In this document: positions 9,072-17,998 of the stretch, piece by piece
How the letters are laid out: each line of letters starts with the position of its first letter
How positions within the stretch are numbered: the stretch's first letter is position 1
NCBI RefSeq assembly: GCF_005870025.1
Contig: NZ_VATA01000019.1
Coordinates: 62,001-126,000 of the forward strand
DNA length: 64,000 bases
From: Poseidonocella sp. HB161398
Lineage (GTDB): Bacteria; Pseudomonadota; Alphaproteobacteria; Rhodobacterales; Rhodobacteraceae
Direction of reading: 5' to 3'
Notes under the pieces: model-generated
The model's database searches: none
Told to the model about the DNA's origin: nothing
What the model saw: the letters and a program-made list of their open reading frames with translations, nothing else
Translations under genes and position numbers: made by a program

Positions 9072-9430
9072 CTACGGCACCGGCGACACGGCGGGCGTCC
9101 TGTCGCCGGCGCCCTGGCCGCGGCAGAGCATCGGGAAGACCGAGGCGTCCGAGTGGCTGCCCGCGTTCTGGATCCGCGCTCGGCCCCGGCCGGGGCCCCC
9201 GGGACTGCGGGTCACCACATGGCCGTCGCGGGCGCGGCTGTCGGCCATGTGGTTCCCGGTCAGCATGACGATCAGCGGATCGTGCCGGTTGCCGCCGCCG
9301 TTGATGCGGATGCCGGCCGCCGCGCGCTCGGCATCGGCCTGCTGCCCGAAGACATCGCCACAGGCCGTGCAGCAGGGGGCGGGCATCATCCCGCGCAAGT
9401 GGATGTCGTCCGGGGCGCCGACCCTAGGCT
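9072..9430 (-). pseudogene. Orphan C-terminal reading frame next to the IS5 end
   Basis: The minus-strand frame ending at 9072 reads as a plausible protein of about 115 residues, with segments such as GIRINGGGNRHDPLIVMLTG and ARIQNAGSHSDASVFPML. It has no start of its own: upstream it runs straight into the end of the IS5-family element at about 9430. It may be the 3' remainder of a gene interrupted by that element. I do not recognise the family. The glycine/asparagine-rich stretch resembles beta-helical or RTX-like secreted proteins, but no complete repeat is seen. Confidence 0.3.
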
Positions 9431-9436
9431 CGGGCC

Positions 9437-10235
9437 TCATAGCCAGTAGATTACGGTAGCGGCGAGCGCGATGGCGGAGAGGAAGACCTTCGGGCATCGG
9501 TCGTAGCGAGGGGCAACGCGCCGCCAGTCCTTGAGCCTGGCAAACATGATCTCGACCCGGTTTCGGCGCTTGTCACACTTTACCGGTGTCCTGCGCTGTT
9601 TCCGTCCGGGGGCGCGGGCACCTATCCCTTTGTCTTTCAACGCTTCCCTGAACCAGTCGGCATTCGCCATTGTCGCTTGGACCAGTGGCGCGGCATGGCT
9701 CACGAGCCGCGATCTCCGAGCAGCCAGCCGGGATCCGGCAGACTGTCGCAGAGCGCCCGCGCACCGGCGTGGTCGCTCACCTGTCCTGCCGTGACGAACA
9801 GGTTGAGGGGACGGTCTTGGCTGTCGCATATGGCATGCAGTTCCGTCCCTCTCGGGACATTACTGCGCAATGGTTCATCCCGCCCGTTCTCGGGGAAACA
9901 ATCCCCCGGACCGTTTCCCGACTTTCGAACTCCGCCCCATCAGGCGGCCACGCTCCCCTTTTCGGCGCCCAGACTGGACGCGGTCCGATGAGCCTTCAGG
10001 TAGGTGGCGTCAATCATCACGGTCCTCTTCTCGCCGTGCCCGGCAGCCAGTCCGGCCATCATTCTCGCGAAGATGCCTTGTCGCTCCAGCGCTCCCACCG
10101 GTTGCAGAGTATTTCCGGGACTTTCGCGGCGCCACTGGCGCCACGGTCCCTTCAACTGCGGGGGCCGTCTTCCGCAGGCACATCGCGCCACCGAAAGCCA
10201 TTACGATTGAGGATGGGTTGGGTAGCCCCTCCTGA
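9437..10235 (-). pseudogene. IS5-family transposase, central and C-terminal part
   Basis: Read on the minus strand and allowing frame changes, the order is ILNRNGFRWRDVP, NRWERWSDK, then MIDATYLKAHRTASSLGAEK with a stop soon after. LHAICDSQDRPLNLFVTAGQ, WLLGDRGS and ADWFREALKDKGIGARAPG follow, and it ends RNRVEIMFARLKDWRRV to the final YWL and TGA at 9437. The DDE acidic residues are visible: D in MIDATYLKAH, D in LLGDRG and E in RNRVEIMF. At least two frameshifts and one stop break the gene. Confidence 0.8.
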
Positions 10236-11640
10236 CGGCACTTGTACCTCGGTGACCCGGAAAGGATCAGGAGGTTTGGATGAAGAAGGACGTCTCCATC
10301 ATCGGCGTGGACCTGGCCAAGCAGGTCTTCCAGCTGCACGGGGCAACCGGGACTGGCGAAGTGGTCTTCCGCAAGGAGCTGTCGCGCAGGCGGTTCGAGG
10401 AATTCATTTAGGCCCGGCCGCGATGCCGGGTCGCAATGGAAGCCTGCGGGACGGCGCATCATTGGGCGAGGCTGCTGTCGGCGCTTGGCCATGACGTCTG
10501 CCTGATTTCGCCGAAGTTCGCGAAACCATTCGCGAAGACCCAGAGCGAGGCGGGGTCCGGAACCATCCGGGGGACGGTACCGCCGCCGGGCGACATGGCC
10601 GATGCCGAGGCGATTGCCGAAGCGGCGATCCGCCCGACCATGAGGTTCGCAGAGATCAAGACACCCGGGCAGCAGGGCCTCGGCATGATCTTCAGGCTGC
10701 GGGACATGTTGGTTGGGCAGCGAACCCAGATGATCAACAGCCTGCGGGGGCATCTGTCTGAATTCGGGATCGTCGCAGGCAAGGGCCGGGAGACCGTCGC
10801 CAAGCTGCGGCCGGCGGAGGAGGCCTCGGAGAGCCTGCCCGCCTCGGTTCGGGCCATGTCGCAGCTCTGCCTCGAGCAGATCGACGGCCCGTCCGAGCGG
10901 ATCTCCGACCTCGACGCGCAGATACAGGCGGCAATCAGGCGAACTCCGCTTTCCGCCCGGCTCCGGAAGATGCCGGGGATCGGCCCGGTGACAGCGATGG
11001 CCGTTGCCGCCTTCGCCCCGCCGATGGAAGCCTTCGGGCGCGGCCGCGATTTCCCGGCATGGCTCGGCGTGCGGTCCGTCTCCCGGGCGGATCGCTTTCC
11101 GGCCCGCACTGCCGAGACAGCATTCGAGCGGCGGCAAGCCGAGGCTGGGCCGAACCGGCAAGTCCGGGCAGAGCGTTGCCGATGGCCGCTCGGACCGGTG
11201 GCGCGACCCTCGGCAACTCCGGCGCCTGCTGATCATTGGCGCGATGGCGGTGATTTCCAGCACCAAGGCGCGGCCGCCTGCCGGGAGTTCGTGGCTCTGC
11301 CGCATCCTTGCGCGCAAGCCGCGGATGCCGGCGGCGATCGCGCTGGCCAACAGTGAGCGGTCACGCGCCACCGGTCCGAGCGGCCCGCGAACGGCCCGCG
11401 TTCGCGGGCTCGCTCTGGGCGATGATGACGAAGGATGACGAGTTTCGGGGCGGTCCGCAGCTGGCGGGTTGACGCGGCCAGGGCACTGCCTCGGAAATGC
11501 GGGAGGAGCTGAAGCGAGCATGATATCGATCGGAAAGATCGGGGTCGGGAAATCAGCGTTGCATGATGGGCTTCGAGCTCGGCTTGATGTTTTGATCCTG
11601 ACCCGCGGCTCCCATACTGGCCAGGGGGGCTAACTCCAGG
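10220..11640 (+). mobile_element. IS110/IS1111-family insertion sequence
   Basis: A plus-strand element with a transposase of the IS110 family sits inside the IS5-type element. Its left end lies near 10220, about 60 bases before the transposase start. Its right end is near 11640, after a non-coding tail of about 170 bases. That tail ends in the stretch CATACTGGCCAGGGG, which I associate with the downstream region of IS1111-type elements. IS110 elements usually lack target duplications, so the junctions can only be placed approximately. Confidence 0.65.
10280..11472 (+). pseudogene. IS110-family transposase, broken
   Basis: Starts at ATG 10280 with a perfect AGGAGG six bases upstream: MKKDVSIIGVDLAKQVFQLH. 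An in-frame TAG follows ...RRRFEEFI, near 10408. The frame continues with VAMEACGTAHHWARLL, DMADAEAIAEAAIRPTMRF and RKMPGIGPVTAMAVAAFAP, the DEDD-type catalytic core and the helix-hairpin-helix of the Transposase_20 domain. A frameshift near 11090 moves the C-terminus (GKPRLGRTGKSGQ, LRRLLIIGAMAVIS, ARKPRMPAAIALAN) to another frame, and a further shift leads to LWAMMTKDDEFRGG and TGA at 11470. It cannot give a full transposase without recoding. Confidence 0.82.
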
Positions 11641-11649
11641 AAAAGGCCT

Positions 11650-11838
11650 GACGCATGGACGCCTTCGATCGCATGATGCCAGCCGAGGCGTGCGCCCGCT
11701 GAAACCGGAGCTGCCCGCACATGAAGATAATGCCGATCAGCGCACGTCGGTCATCAACCCGGGGCTGCCGTGCGACTTCGGGAAGCAAGGCTCCAGACGC
11801 GCCATCGGCGCATCGCTCAGCCGGAAGAGACCGGACAT
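11650..11838 (-). pseudogene. IS5-family transposase, N-terminal part
   Basis: From ATG 11838 on the minus strand: MSGLFRLSDAPMARLEPCFP, then SHGSPGL. The neighbouring frame gives QPRVDDRRALIGIIF, the conserved start of IS5-type transposases (normally ...RVDDRRVLSGIIF). It needs one frameshift and ends where the IS110 element begins. The continuation expected next (about ILNRNG.RWRD) is found on the far side of that element at about 10235. Confidence 0.7.
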
Positions 11839-11839
11839 G

Positions 11840-12299
11840 CCACCGCTCTGTTTTCTTGCCGTGAATCATGCCCCTCCGCCACGATCAGCGGGCCCTGAGC
11901 CTGGGCGAGCCCGGAGCCGGTCATGCGGCGGCGGAGCAGGGTCCCGGTCGGCGTTCGGATGCAGGTCCGGCTCGTCTTGGACGCAATCGCGGCGGTGGGA
12001 CTTGGGCGGATCCCGGAGGGCTCTGACACCCCCAGCGGGGCATGGGCAGTTTCCGGCGGGCGAAGCGGTGCAGGTGCCGGTCGACCGGATGCCGGCCCGA
12101 CGGCGGTCTCCCCCCAGCGGATCCCTTGAACCGTCCCGGGCCGCGGTGACGGACCGTCCGCAGGCCCTCGGGGCGGGACAGCCGCATGGCCCGGACAGCT
12201 GGGCGGCCACTTGACCGCGGACACGCTGGCCGGCCGCGCCGTCTGCACAGGGGTGCGCCCTGTCCGGCAGGTCCGTCTTGGAATGCTCCGGCCGGATCG
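11840..12299 (+). other. Gene-free stretch right of the nested insertion sequences
   Basis: About 460 bases with no convincing gene. Open frames on both strands are Arg/Pro/Gly-rich and lack ribosome sites or domains. I see no terminator, tRNA or recognisable transposase in it. Confidence 0.35.
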
Positions 12300-12432
12300 G
12301 GCCGTCATGAGGGAGCCGAAAACGTCCGCGCGGCCACGGGGTATGCTGGAAAACCGGGGAAATGGTCCCGAACGCGGCCAGACTTGCCGGAGTCCGGGAG
12401 GAACACAGGTCAGATCCGGAACGGTTTCCTCC
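12300..12432 (-). repeat. Diverged inverted repeat, left copy
   Basis: Read on the minus strand, this stretch resembles the plus strand at 13918-14030. The shared order of blocks is AGGAAA.CGTTCCGGA, then AGTCT.GCCGC, then GGACCATTT.CCC.GTTTT, then GCCGCG or TGGCCGCG. Similarity is partial, roughly 60-70% by eye with small gaps. With its partner it brackets the ABC ATPase and zinc-finger genes. Confidence 0.45.
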
Positions 12433-12534
12433 AGGGCGGCACCCTGGACTCCGTCTTGAGCATCCTGCGGAAAGGCCGAACCCGCGCCAGCCTGCTCGGG
12501 CCGGGCTGGTCCGCGCCCCGCACGGGCCGCGGGA

Positions 12535-13473
12535 TCAGGCGGGTTCCGGGCTGCGGGTCAGGGCGAGGAACACGTCCTCCAGATCGGCCTCCTCGGTGCG
12601 GACGTCGCGGATCAGGATGCCGGCCTCCCGCACCGCCTCGAGGATCGCGCCGGGCGAGGTGCGGCTGCGGCGGTAATCGAAGGCGATGGCGCCGCCCGGG
12701 CGGGTCGCCACCTCGACGCCCTCGATCCGGGGCAGGGCGGCAGGCGGGGTCTCGGGCTCGATCACCAGCGTCTTGGCATCAAGCCGCCCCAGCAGGTTCG
12801 GCGTCGTGTCCTGCACCACCAGCTCGCCCTGGTTGATGATCGCGATCTCCTCGCACATGTCCTGCGCCTCTTCGAGGTAATGCGTCGTCAGGATGATCGT
12901 CATGCCCTCTTCGTTCAGCCGCCGGACATTGCGCCACAGCATCTGGCGCAGCTCGATATCCACCCCGGCCGTCGGCTCGTCGAGCACGAGGACCTGCGGC
13001 CCGTGGACCAGCGCCTTGCCCAGCAGCAGCCGCCGCCGCATGCCGCCCGAGAGCGTGCGCGCATAGGCATCCGCCTTGTCGGTCAGGCCGATCAGCGCGA
13101 GGATCTCGTCGGTTCGGCGCTGGCTGCGCGGCACGCCGTAGAGCCCGGCCTGCATGTCGAGCGCGCCGCGGGCGGAGAAGAACGGGTCCATGTTCAGCTC
13201 CTGCGGCATCACCCCGATCGAGGCGCGCGACTGGCGCGGATTGGCGTCCTGGTCGAATCCCCAGATCCGCACCTTGCCCTCGGTCTTGCGCACCAGCCCG
13301 GCGAGGATGTTGATCAGCGTCGACTTGCCCGCGCCGTTCGGGCCCAGCAGCCCGAAGATGGCGCCCTGGCGGATCGTCAGGTCGACGCCCTTCAGCGCCT
13401 CCTTGGCCGGCTGTCCCTTCTGGGCCGCATATGTCTTGCGCAGCCCTTCGATCTCGATTGCGTTCTGTGACAT
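12535..13473 (-). CDS. ABC transporter ATP-binding protein (ABC-2/drug exporter type)
   Basis: A 312-residue ATPase of the type that powers ABC-2 exporters (YadG/CcmA/NodI-like). Walker A is GPNGAGKST (about 44-52), the signature LSGGMRRR (141-148), Walker B VLVLDEPTAG (161-170) and the switch histidine is in LTTHYLEEAQ. A C-terminal extension of about 90 residues (from LLGRLDAKTLVIEPE) is typical of this subfamily. No permease gene is adjacent, so the partner must be encoded elsewhere or was lost in the rearranged zone around it. Confidence 0.88.
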   Translation of the reverse strand: MSQNAIEIEGLRKTYAAQKGQPAKEALKGVDLTIRQGAIFGLLGPNGAGKSTLINILAGLVRKTEGKVRIWGFDQDANPRQSRASIGVMPQELNMDPFFSARGALDMQAGLYGVPRSQRRTDEILALIGLTDKADAYARTLSGGMRRRLLLGKALVHGPQVLVLDEPTAGVDIELRQMLWRNVRRLNEEGMTIILTTHYLEEAQDMCEEIAIINQGELVVQDTTPNLLGRLDAKTLVIEPETPPAALPRIEGVEVATRPGGAIAFDYRRSRTSPGAILEAVREAGILIRDVRTEEADLEDVFLALTRSPEPA

Positions 13474-13580
13474 CCTGGCCTCTAATCTTAGGGAAGGAGC
13501 GCTTGCCCGGCTGCGGGCGTTCCCGTAACCGGAGACCTAAGCCGATCGGCCCGCCCCGGCAAGCAGGAGGAGTGCATCCC

Positions 13581-13790
13581 ATGGCCATCAGACCGCCCGA
13601 ATTCCAGATCACTTCGGCCCACCGCGTCGCCTGCGATGGCGGCGAGGGCGCGCTCGGCCATCCCCGGGTCTGGCTGACGGTCGATCCGGACCGCGGCTAT
13701 GTGGAATGCCCCTATTGCGACAAGCTCTTCGTCGAGGAGGACCGCGCCCAGGCGATCCTGGCCTCGATGGGGCTCTCCGAAGCAAGCTGA
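13581..13790 (+). CDS. Small zinc-finger domain protein (NDUFS6/zf-CHCC-like)
   Basis: A 69-residue protein after a strong AGGAGGAG ribosome site (13565-13572). It carries one zinc site with the zf-CHCC pattern: C18, H27, then C43 and C46 in VECPYCDKLF. This family is related to the NDUFS6 subunit of mitochondrial complex I and is widespread in alphaproteobacteria as a free-standing small protein; its bacterial role is uncertain. It is divergent from the ABC ATPase gene, 107 bp away. Confidence 0.88.
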   Translation: MAIRPPEFQITSAHRVACDGGEGALGHPRVWLTVDPDRGYVECPYCDKLFVEEDRAQAILASMGLSEAS

Positions 13791-13917
13791 TCTGCCGGGC
13801 GCGCATTGCGCGCGCCGCGCCGGAGAGTACTCTGGCCAGCGGGGATCTGGACTGGCCTCCATGCCTTGCGGGGACGCACGCTGAAAGGCCGCTGAAGAAG
13901 GACAATGGGGCGTCGCC

Positions 13918-14030
13918 GCGCAGGAAATCGTTCCGGAATTGGTCGGGATTTCCCTGCGAAGCGAGCAGGTCTTGCCGCCGTCAGGACCATTTTCCCAGTT
14001 TTGCCCCCAAGCGCCGCGGCCGAACAGGTG
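13918..14030 (+). repeat. Diverged inverted repeat, right copy
   Basis: Partner of the minus-strand copy at 12300-12432. The blocks CGTTCCGGA, GGTCTTGCCGCC and GGACCATTTTCCCAGTTTT occur in the same order and spacing. It lies about 130 bases after the zinc-finger gene. The rest of 13791-14420 shows no supported gene. Confidence 0.45.
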
Positions 14031-14423
14031 GTATCACCCTGCCAGGACGGATGGTTCAGAGCTGACTTGGCAGACAGCGTGGCTGCAGGCCGGGACGCAG
14101 CGGTCTTCCTCCGGGACAGCGCGATATCGGGAAGGTGCCCTCGCGGTATCCGGGACCGCCGGGAATCGATGCCTGCTCCCTGCGAAGCCACGACACCAGA
14201 CCGCTCCTAAGAGACTGAGGCAGGTGCCAGCCGAAGGCCCGGGTCCCGCGACACTGTCCCTGCGGGCACGGCTTCCTGCCAGGCATGCCGGAGATGCCGG
14301 GGCTGATCTCCGGCCATTCGTTAGGAGCAGCAACGGCGTATATCGGCGGCGCAAGGGCGTGCCGGGCATCGGCTCCGCCATCCCGGACGGCCCGCAGGAT
14401 CAGCACAGAAGGCGAGGCGGCCG

Positions 14424-14678
14424 AAGGGCAGCCGTTACGCGCTCGACATCCTGCGCTCGGATGGTCTGGTCTGCGGACTGCCGCCGAGACGGGTGGGCTT
14501 TGCCCGCGTCGGCCATGTGCCGACGATGAGGCCGAAAGGCGTGCATGGCGGCGAGGACCACACGACGAAGAACTATCTCGACGCGCTGCGCGACCGCGCC
14601 ATGTCGAAGCAGCTGCAGAAGCACTTTCCGCTGACCTTGGGCGTGCCGTCGCCGGTGCCCGTGGCGGCTGAAGAGTAG
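14424..14678 (+). pseudogene. Orphan C-terminal reading frame
   Basis: A plus-strand frame ending at TAG 14676-14678 reads like a genuine protein for about 84 residues: GSRYALDILRSDGLVCG, FARVGHVPTMRPKGVHGGED, then YLDALRDRAMSKQLQKHFPL. There is no credible start in front of it. An ATG at 14493 would give a 61-residue product without a ribosome site. It looks like the 3' end of a gene whose 5' part was lost in the rearranged region. The family is not recognised. Confidence 0.4.
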
Positions 14679-14697
14679 GAGCTGAGCCCGGTCCCGC

Positions 14698-15147
14698 TCA
14701 GCCGCGCCTGCGGCCGAGCTCCGCGCCCGGACCGAAGGCGAGGCGCCAGCCGCTCCAGGCGGCGGCGGCGCCGATCAACGCCAGCGCGGCGGTGGTGAGG
14801 ACGTAGTCCCAGGGGGCCCAGAGCGTCTCGGCGACATGCGGCAAGAGCAGCATCCCCGCCAGCGGCACCGCGCCGCCAAGGACCGCGATCTTGCGGACCG
14901 TCAGCACCAGCGGGGTGAGCCAGACGGCGAGCCGCAGCACCAGCGCGGGAAAAAGCGCCAGCGGCAGGAGGACGATGCCCGCCCGGGCGAAGCCCGCGGC
15001 CATCTGCGCGGCCTGGCCGGGGACCAGATAGGGCCGTCCCGAGACCGGCATCAGCCAGGCCTCGGCGAACCAGCCGGCCACCGAGAGCACGAGGAAGATC
15101 ATCCCCGCCGCCCAGGCCGCGACGGCGAGCCGGGCGAAGTCCCTCAA
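14698..15147 (-). CDS. Small membrane protein of unknown function
   Basis: 149 residues with four hydrophobic segments (about 8-30, 52-75, 80-100 and 112-132) and an Arg-rich tail, so probably a four-helix inner-membrane protein with both ends inside. The start is taken as TTG 15147, which overlaps the polA stop as TTGA; no ATG lies before the first helix. It is probably the second gene of a polA transcription unit. No family is recognised. Confidence 0.6.
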   Translation of the reverse strand: MRDFARLAVAAWAAGMIFLVLSVAGWFAEAWLMPVSGRPYLVPGQAAQMAAGFARAGIVLLPLALFPALVLRLAVWLTPLVLTVRKIAVLGGAVPLAGMLLLPHVAETLWAPWDYVLTTAALALIGAAAAWSGWRLAFGPGAELGRRRG

Positions 15148-17936
15148 TGCGCTTCGGCCCAGCTCTGCCCCTGGCCGGCATCGACGATCAGCGGCACGGC
15201 AAGCTCGACGGCGGGCAGCGACGCGCCCTCCATCACCTCGCGCACCCGCGCGATGGTCTCGTCGACGGCGCCGTCCTCGACCTCGAAGATCAGTTCGTCA
15301 TGCACCTGCAGCAGCATCTTGGCCGGCAGCCCCTCGATCGCGGCGGGCATGCGGACCATGGCGCGGCGGATCACGTCGGCCGCGGTGCCCTGGATCGGCG
15401 CGTTGATCGCGGCGCGGCTGGCAAAGCCCGCGCGCGGCCCCTTGGCGTTGATCTCGGGCGTGTGGATCTTGCGGCCGAAGAGCGTCTGGACATAGCCGTG
15501 CTCCCTGGCGAAGCCCTTGGTCGCGTCCATGTAGTCGCGGATGCCGGGGAAGCGCTCGAAATAGCGGTCGATGAAGCCCTGCGCCTCGGCCCGCGGGATG
15601 CGCAGGTTGCGCGCCAGCCCGAAGCCCGAGATGCCGTAGATCACGCCGAAGTTGATCGCCTTCGCCTGGCGGCGGATCTCGGGGGTCATCTCGTCCAGGG
15701 GCACGTTGAACATTTCCGACGCGGTGGCGGCGTGGATGTCCTGGCCGTCGCGGAACGCCTCCTTCAGCGCCTCGATCCCGGCGATATGGGCGAGGATGCG
15801 CAGCTCGATCTGGGAGTAGTCGAGCGAGACCAGCACATGGCCCTTCTCCGGCACGAAGGCCTCGCGGATGCGGCGGCCCTCTTCGGAGCGGACGGGGATG
15901 TTCTGCAGGTTCGGATCGGTCGAGGCGAGGCGGCCGGTATTGGCGCCCGCGATCGAGTAGGAGGTGTGGACCCGCCCGGTTTCGCCGTTGATATGGTCCT
16001 GCAGCGCGTCCGTGTAGGTCGATTTCAGCTTGGAGAGCTGCCGCCAGTCGAGCACGCGGGCCGGCAGGTCATGCTCGGTCGCCAGGTCCTCCAGCACGTC
16101 GGCCGGGGTGGAATAGGCGCCGGTCTTGCCCTTCTTGCCGCCGGGCAGGGACATCTTGTCGAAGAGGATCTCGCCCAGCTGCTTCGGCGAGCCGACATTG
16201 AAGGTCTCGCCCGCCAGCTCGTGGATCTCGGCCTCGAGCCCGGCCATCTTCTGCGCGAAGGCGTTCGACATGCGGCTCAGCACGTCGCGGTCGACCTTGA
16301 TGCCGGTGCGCTCCATCTGCGCCAGCACCGGGACCAGCGGCCGTTCCAGCGTCTCGTAGACGGTCGTCACCTTCGCCCTGTGCAGCCCCGGCTTCAGGAA
16401 ATGCCACAGGCGCAATGTGATGTCGGCGTCTTCGGCCGCATAGGGCACGGCCTTCTCCAGGGGCACCCGGTCGAAGGTGATCGCCGACTTGCCCGAGCCC
16501 AGCAGCGGCTTGATCGGGATCGGCACATGGCCGAGATAGGTCTCGCTCAGCGTGTCCATCCCGTGGCCGTGCAGCCCGGCATGCTGGGCGTAGCTCATCA
16601 GCATCGTGTCGTCGATCGGCCCGACCTCGATCCCGTAGCGGGCGAGGATCTTCATGTCGTATTTCATGTTCTGGCCGATCTTGAGGATCTGCGGATCCTC
16701 GAGCATCGGCTTGAGCAGGTCGAGCGCCTCGTCGAGCCCCATCTGCCCCTCGGCCAGCGCGTCGGAGCCGAAGAGCCCGCCATCCTCGGCCTCGGCCTTG
16801 TGCGCCAGCGGGATGTAGCAGGCGCTGCCTTCCTCCACGGCCAGCGAGACGCCGACCAGATCGGCGGTCATCTCGTTGAGCCCGGTCGTCTCGGTATCGA
16901 CTGCCACCCAGCCGCGGGCATAGGCCAGGTCGATCCAGCGCCGGAGCGCGTCCGCATCGCCGACGCTTTCGTATTTCGCCGGATCGAAGGGCTGGTCCTC
17001 GGCCGGGGCAGGGGCGGCGGAGGGCGCCTCGGCAACCGCGGGCGCGGGGGCGCCCAGCCGGTCGGCGACGCGCTTCGTCAGCGTGCGGAACTCCATCGCG
17101 TTGAGGAAGCCCACCAGCTCCTCGGCGTCGGGCTCGCGCACTTCGAGGCTGTCGAGGGTGAAATCCAGCTCCATGTCGCAGTCGAGCTTGACCAGCTGGC
17201 GCGAGATGCGGATCTGCTCGGCATTCTCGATCAGGGTCTGGCGGCGCTTGGGCTGCTTGATCTCCTCGGCGCGGGCCAGCAGCGTGTCGAGATCGCCGTA
17301 TTCGTTGATCAGCTGCGCCGCGGTCTTGATGCCGATCCCGGGCGCGCCCGGCACGTTGTCGACGCTGTCCCCGGCCAGCGCCTGGACATCGACCACCCGG
17401 TCGGGGCCGACGCCGAATTTCGCCTCGACGCCCTCGACGCCGATCCGCGCGTTCTTCATCGCGTCGAGCATCTCGACCCCGCCGCCGACGAGCTGCATCA
17501 GGTCCTTGTCGGAGGAGATGATCGTCACCCGCCCGCCGGCCTCGCGCGCGCGGCAGGCCAGCGTCGCGATGATGTCGTCGGCTTCAAAGCCCTCGATCTC
17601 GTGGCAGGCGATGTTGAAGGCCCGCGTGGCGTCGCGGGTCAGCGGGAACTGCGGCACCAGATCCTCGGGCGCGGGCGGGCGGTTGGCCTTGTACTTGTCG
17701 TAGATCTCGTTGCGGAAGCTCTTGCCGGAATGGTCGAAGATCACCGCCGCATGGGTCGGCGCATCGGGGCCGGCATTGTCCTCGACATACTTGTAGAGCA
17801 TGTTGCAGAAGCCCGCGACCGCGCCGACCGGCAGCCCGTCGGACTTGCGCGTGAGCGGCGGCAGCGCGTGATAGGCCCGGAAGATGAAGGCCGATCCGTC
17901 GATCAGATGCAGATGATGTCCCTTGCCGAAGGCCAT
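15144..17936 (-). CDS. polA: DNA polymerase I
   Basis: A 930-residue three-domain repair and Okazaki-fragment polymerase. The N-terminal 5'-3' exonuclease domain opens with HLHLIDGSAFIFRAYHALPP. The 3'-5' proofreading domain keeps VAVDTETTGLNE (D347, E349), so proofreading is probably intact, as is common in alphaproteobacteria. The polymerase domain shows VSLDYSQIELRILAHIAG (D706) and LQVHDELIFEVED (D880), the two metal-binding aspartates. The ATG at 17936, preceded by AAGGGA, is preferred to an upstream ATG that would add 14 atypical residues. Confidence 0.96.
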   Translation of the reverse strand: MAFGKGHHLHLIDGSAFIFRAYHALPPLTRKSDGLPVGAVAGFCNMLYKYVEDNAGPDAPTHAAVIFDHSGKSFRNEIYDKYKANRPPAPEDLVPQFPLTRDATRAFNIACHEIEGFEADDIIATLACRAREAGGRVTIISSDKDLMQLVGGGVEMLDAMKNARIGVEGVEAKFGVGPDRVVDVQALAGDSVDNVPGAPGIGIKTAAQLINEYGDLDTLLARAEEIKQPKRRQTLIENAEQIRISRQLVKLDCDMELDFTLDSLEVREPDAEELVGFLNAMEFRTLTKRVADRLGAPAPAVAEAPSAAPAPAEDQPFDPAKYESVGDADALRRWIDLAYARGWVAVDTETTGLNEMTADLVGVSLAVEEGSACYIPLAHKAEAEDGGLFGSDALAEGQMGLDEALDLLKPMLEDPQILKIGQNMKYDMKILARYGIEVGPIDDTMLMSYAQHAGLHGHGMDTLSETYLGHVPIPIKPLLGSGKSAITFDRVPLEKAVPYAAEDADITLRLWHFLKPGLHRAKVTTVYETLERPLVPVLAQMERTGIKVDRDVLSRMSNAFAQKMAGLEAEIHELAGETFNVGSPKQLGEILFDKMSLPGGKKGKTGAYSTPADVLEDLATEHDLPARVLDWRQLSKLKSTYTDALQDHINGETGRVHTSYSIAGANTGRLASTDPNLQNIPVRSEEGRRIREAFVPEKGHVLVSLDYSQIELRILAHIAGIEALKEAFRDGQDIHAATASEMFNVPLDEMTPEIRRQAKAINFGVIYGISGFGLARNLRIPRAEAQGFIDRYFERFPGIRDYMDATKGFAREHGYVQTLFGRKIHTPEINAKGPRAGFASRAAINAPIQGTAADVIRRAMVRMPAAIEGLPAKMLLQVHDELIFEVEDGAVDETIARVREVMEGASLPAVELAVPLIVDAGQGQSWAEAH

Positions 17937-17998
17937 GTCGCGCGTTCCCTTGCCGTTTCCGCTCCTACCTATTGGCAAGCGTCCGGCGAGGAAAGGGG

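Larger units (their letters stand above)
9430..11850 (-). mobile_element. IS5-family insertion sequence, interrupted by an IS110-family element
   Basis: A minus-strand IS5-type transposase occurs as two blocks in the right order. The N-terminal part lies at about 11838-11650 and the rest at about 10235-9437. The gap between them is filled by a plus-strand IS110-family element. Both transposase blocks carry frameshifts or stops, so the element is dead. The outer limits are approximate because I could not verify terminal inverted repeats by eye. Confidence 0.65.
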
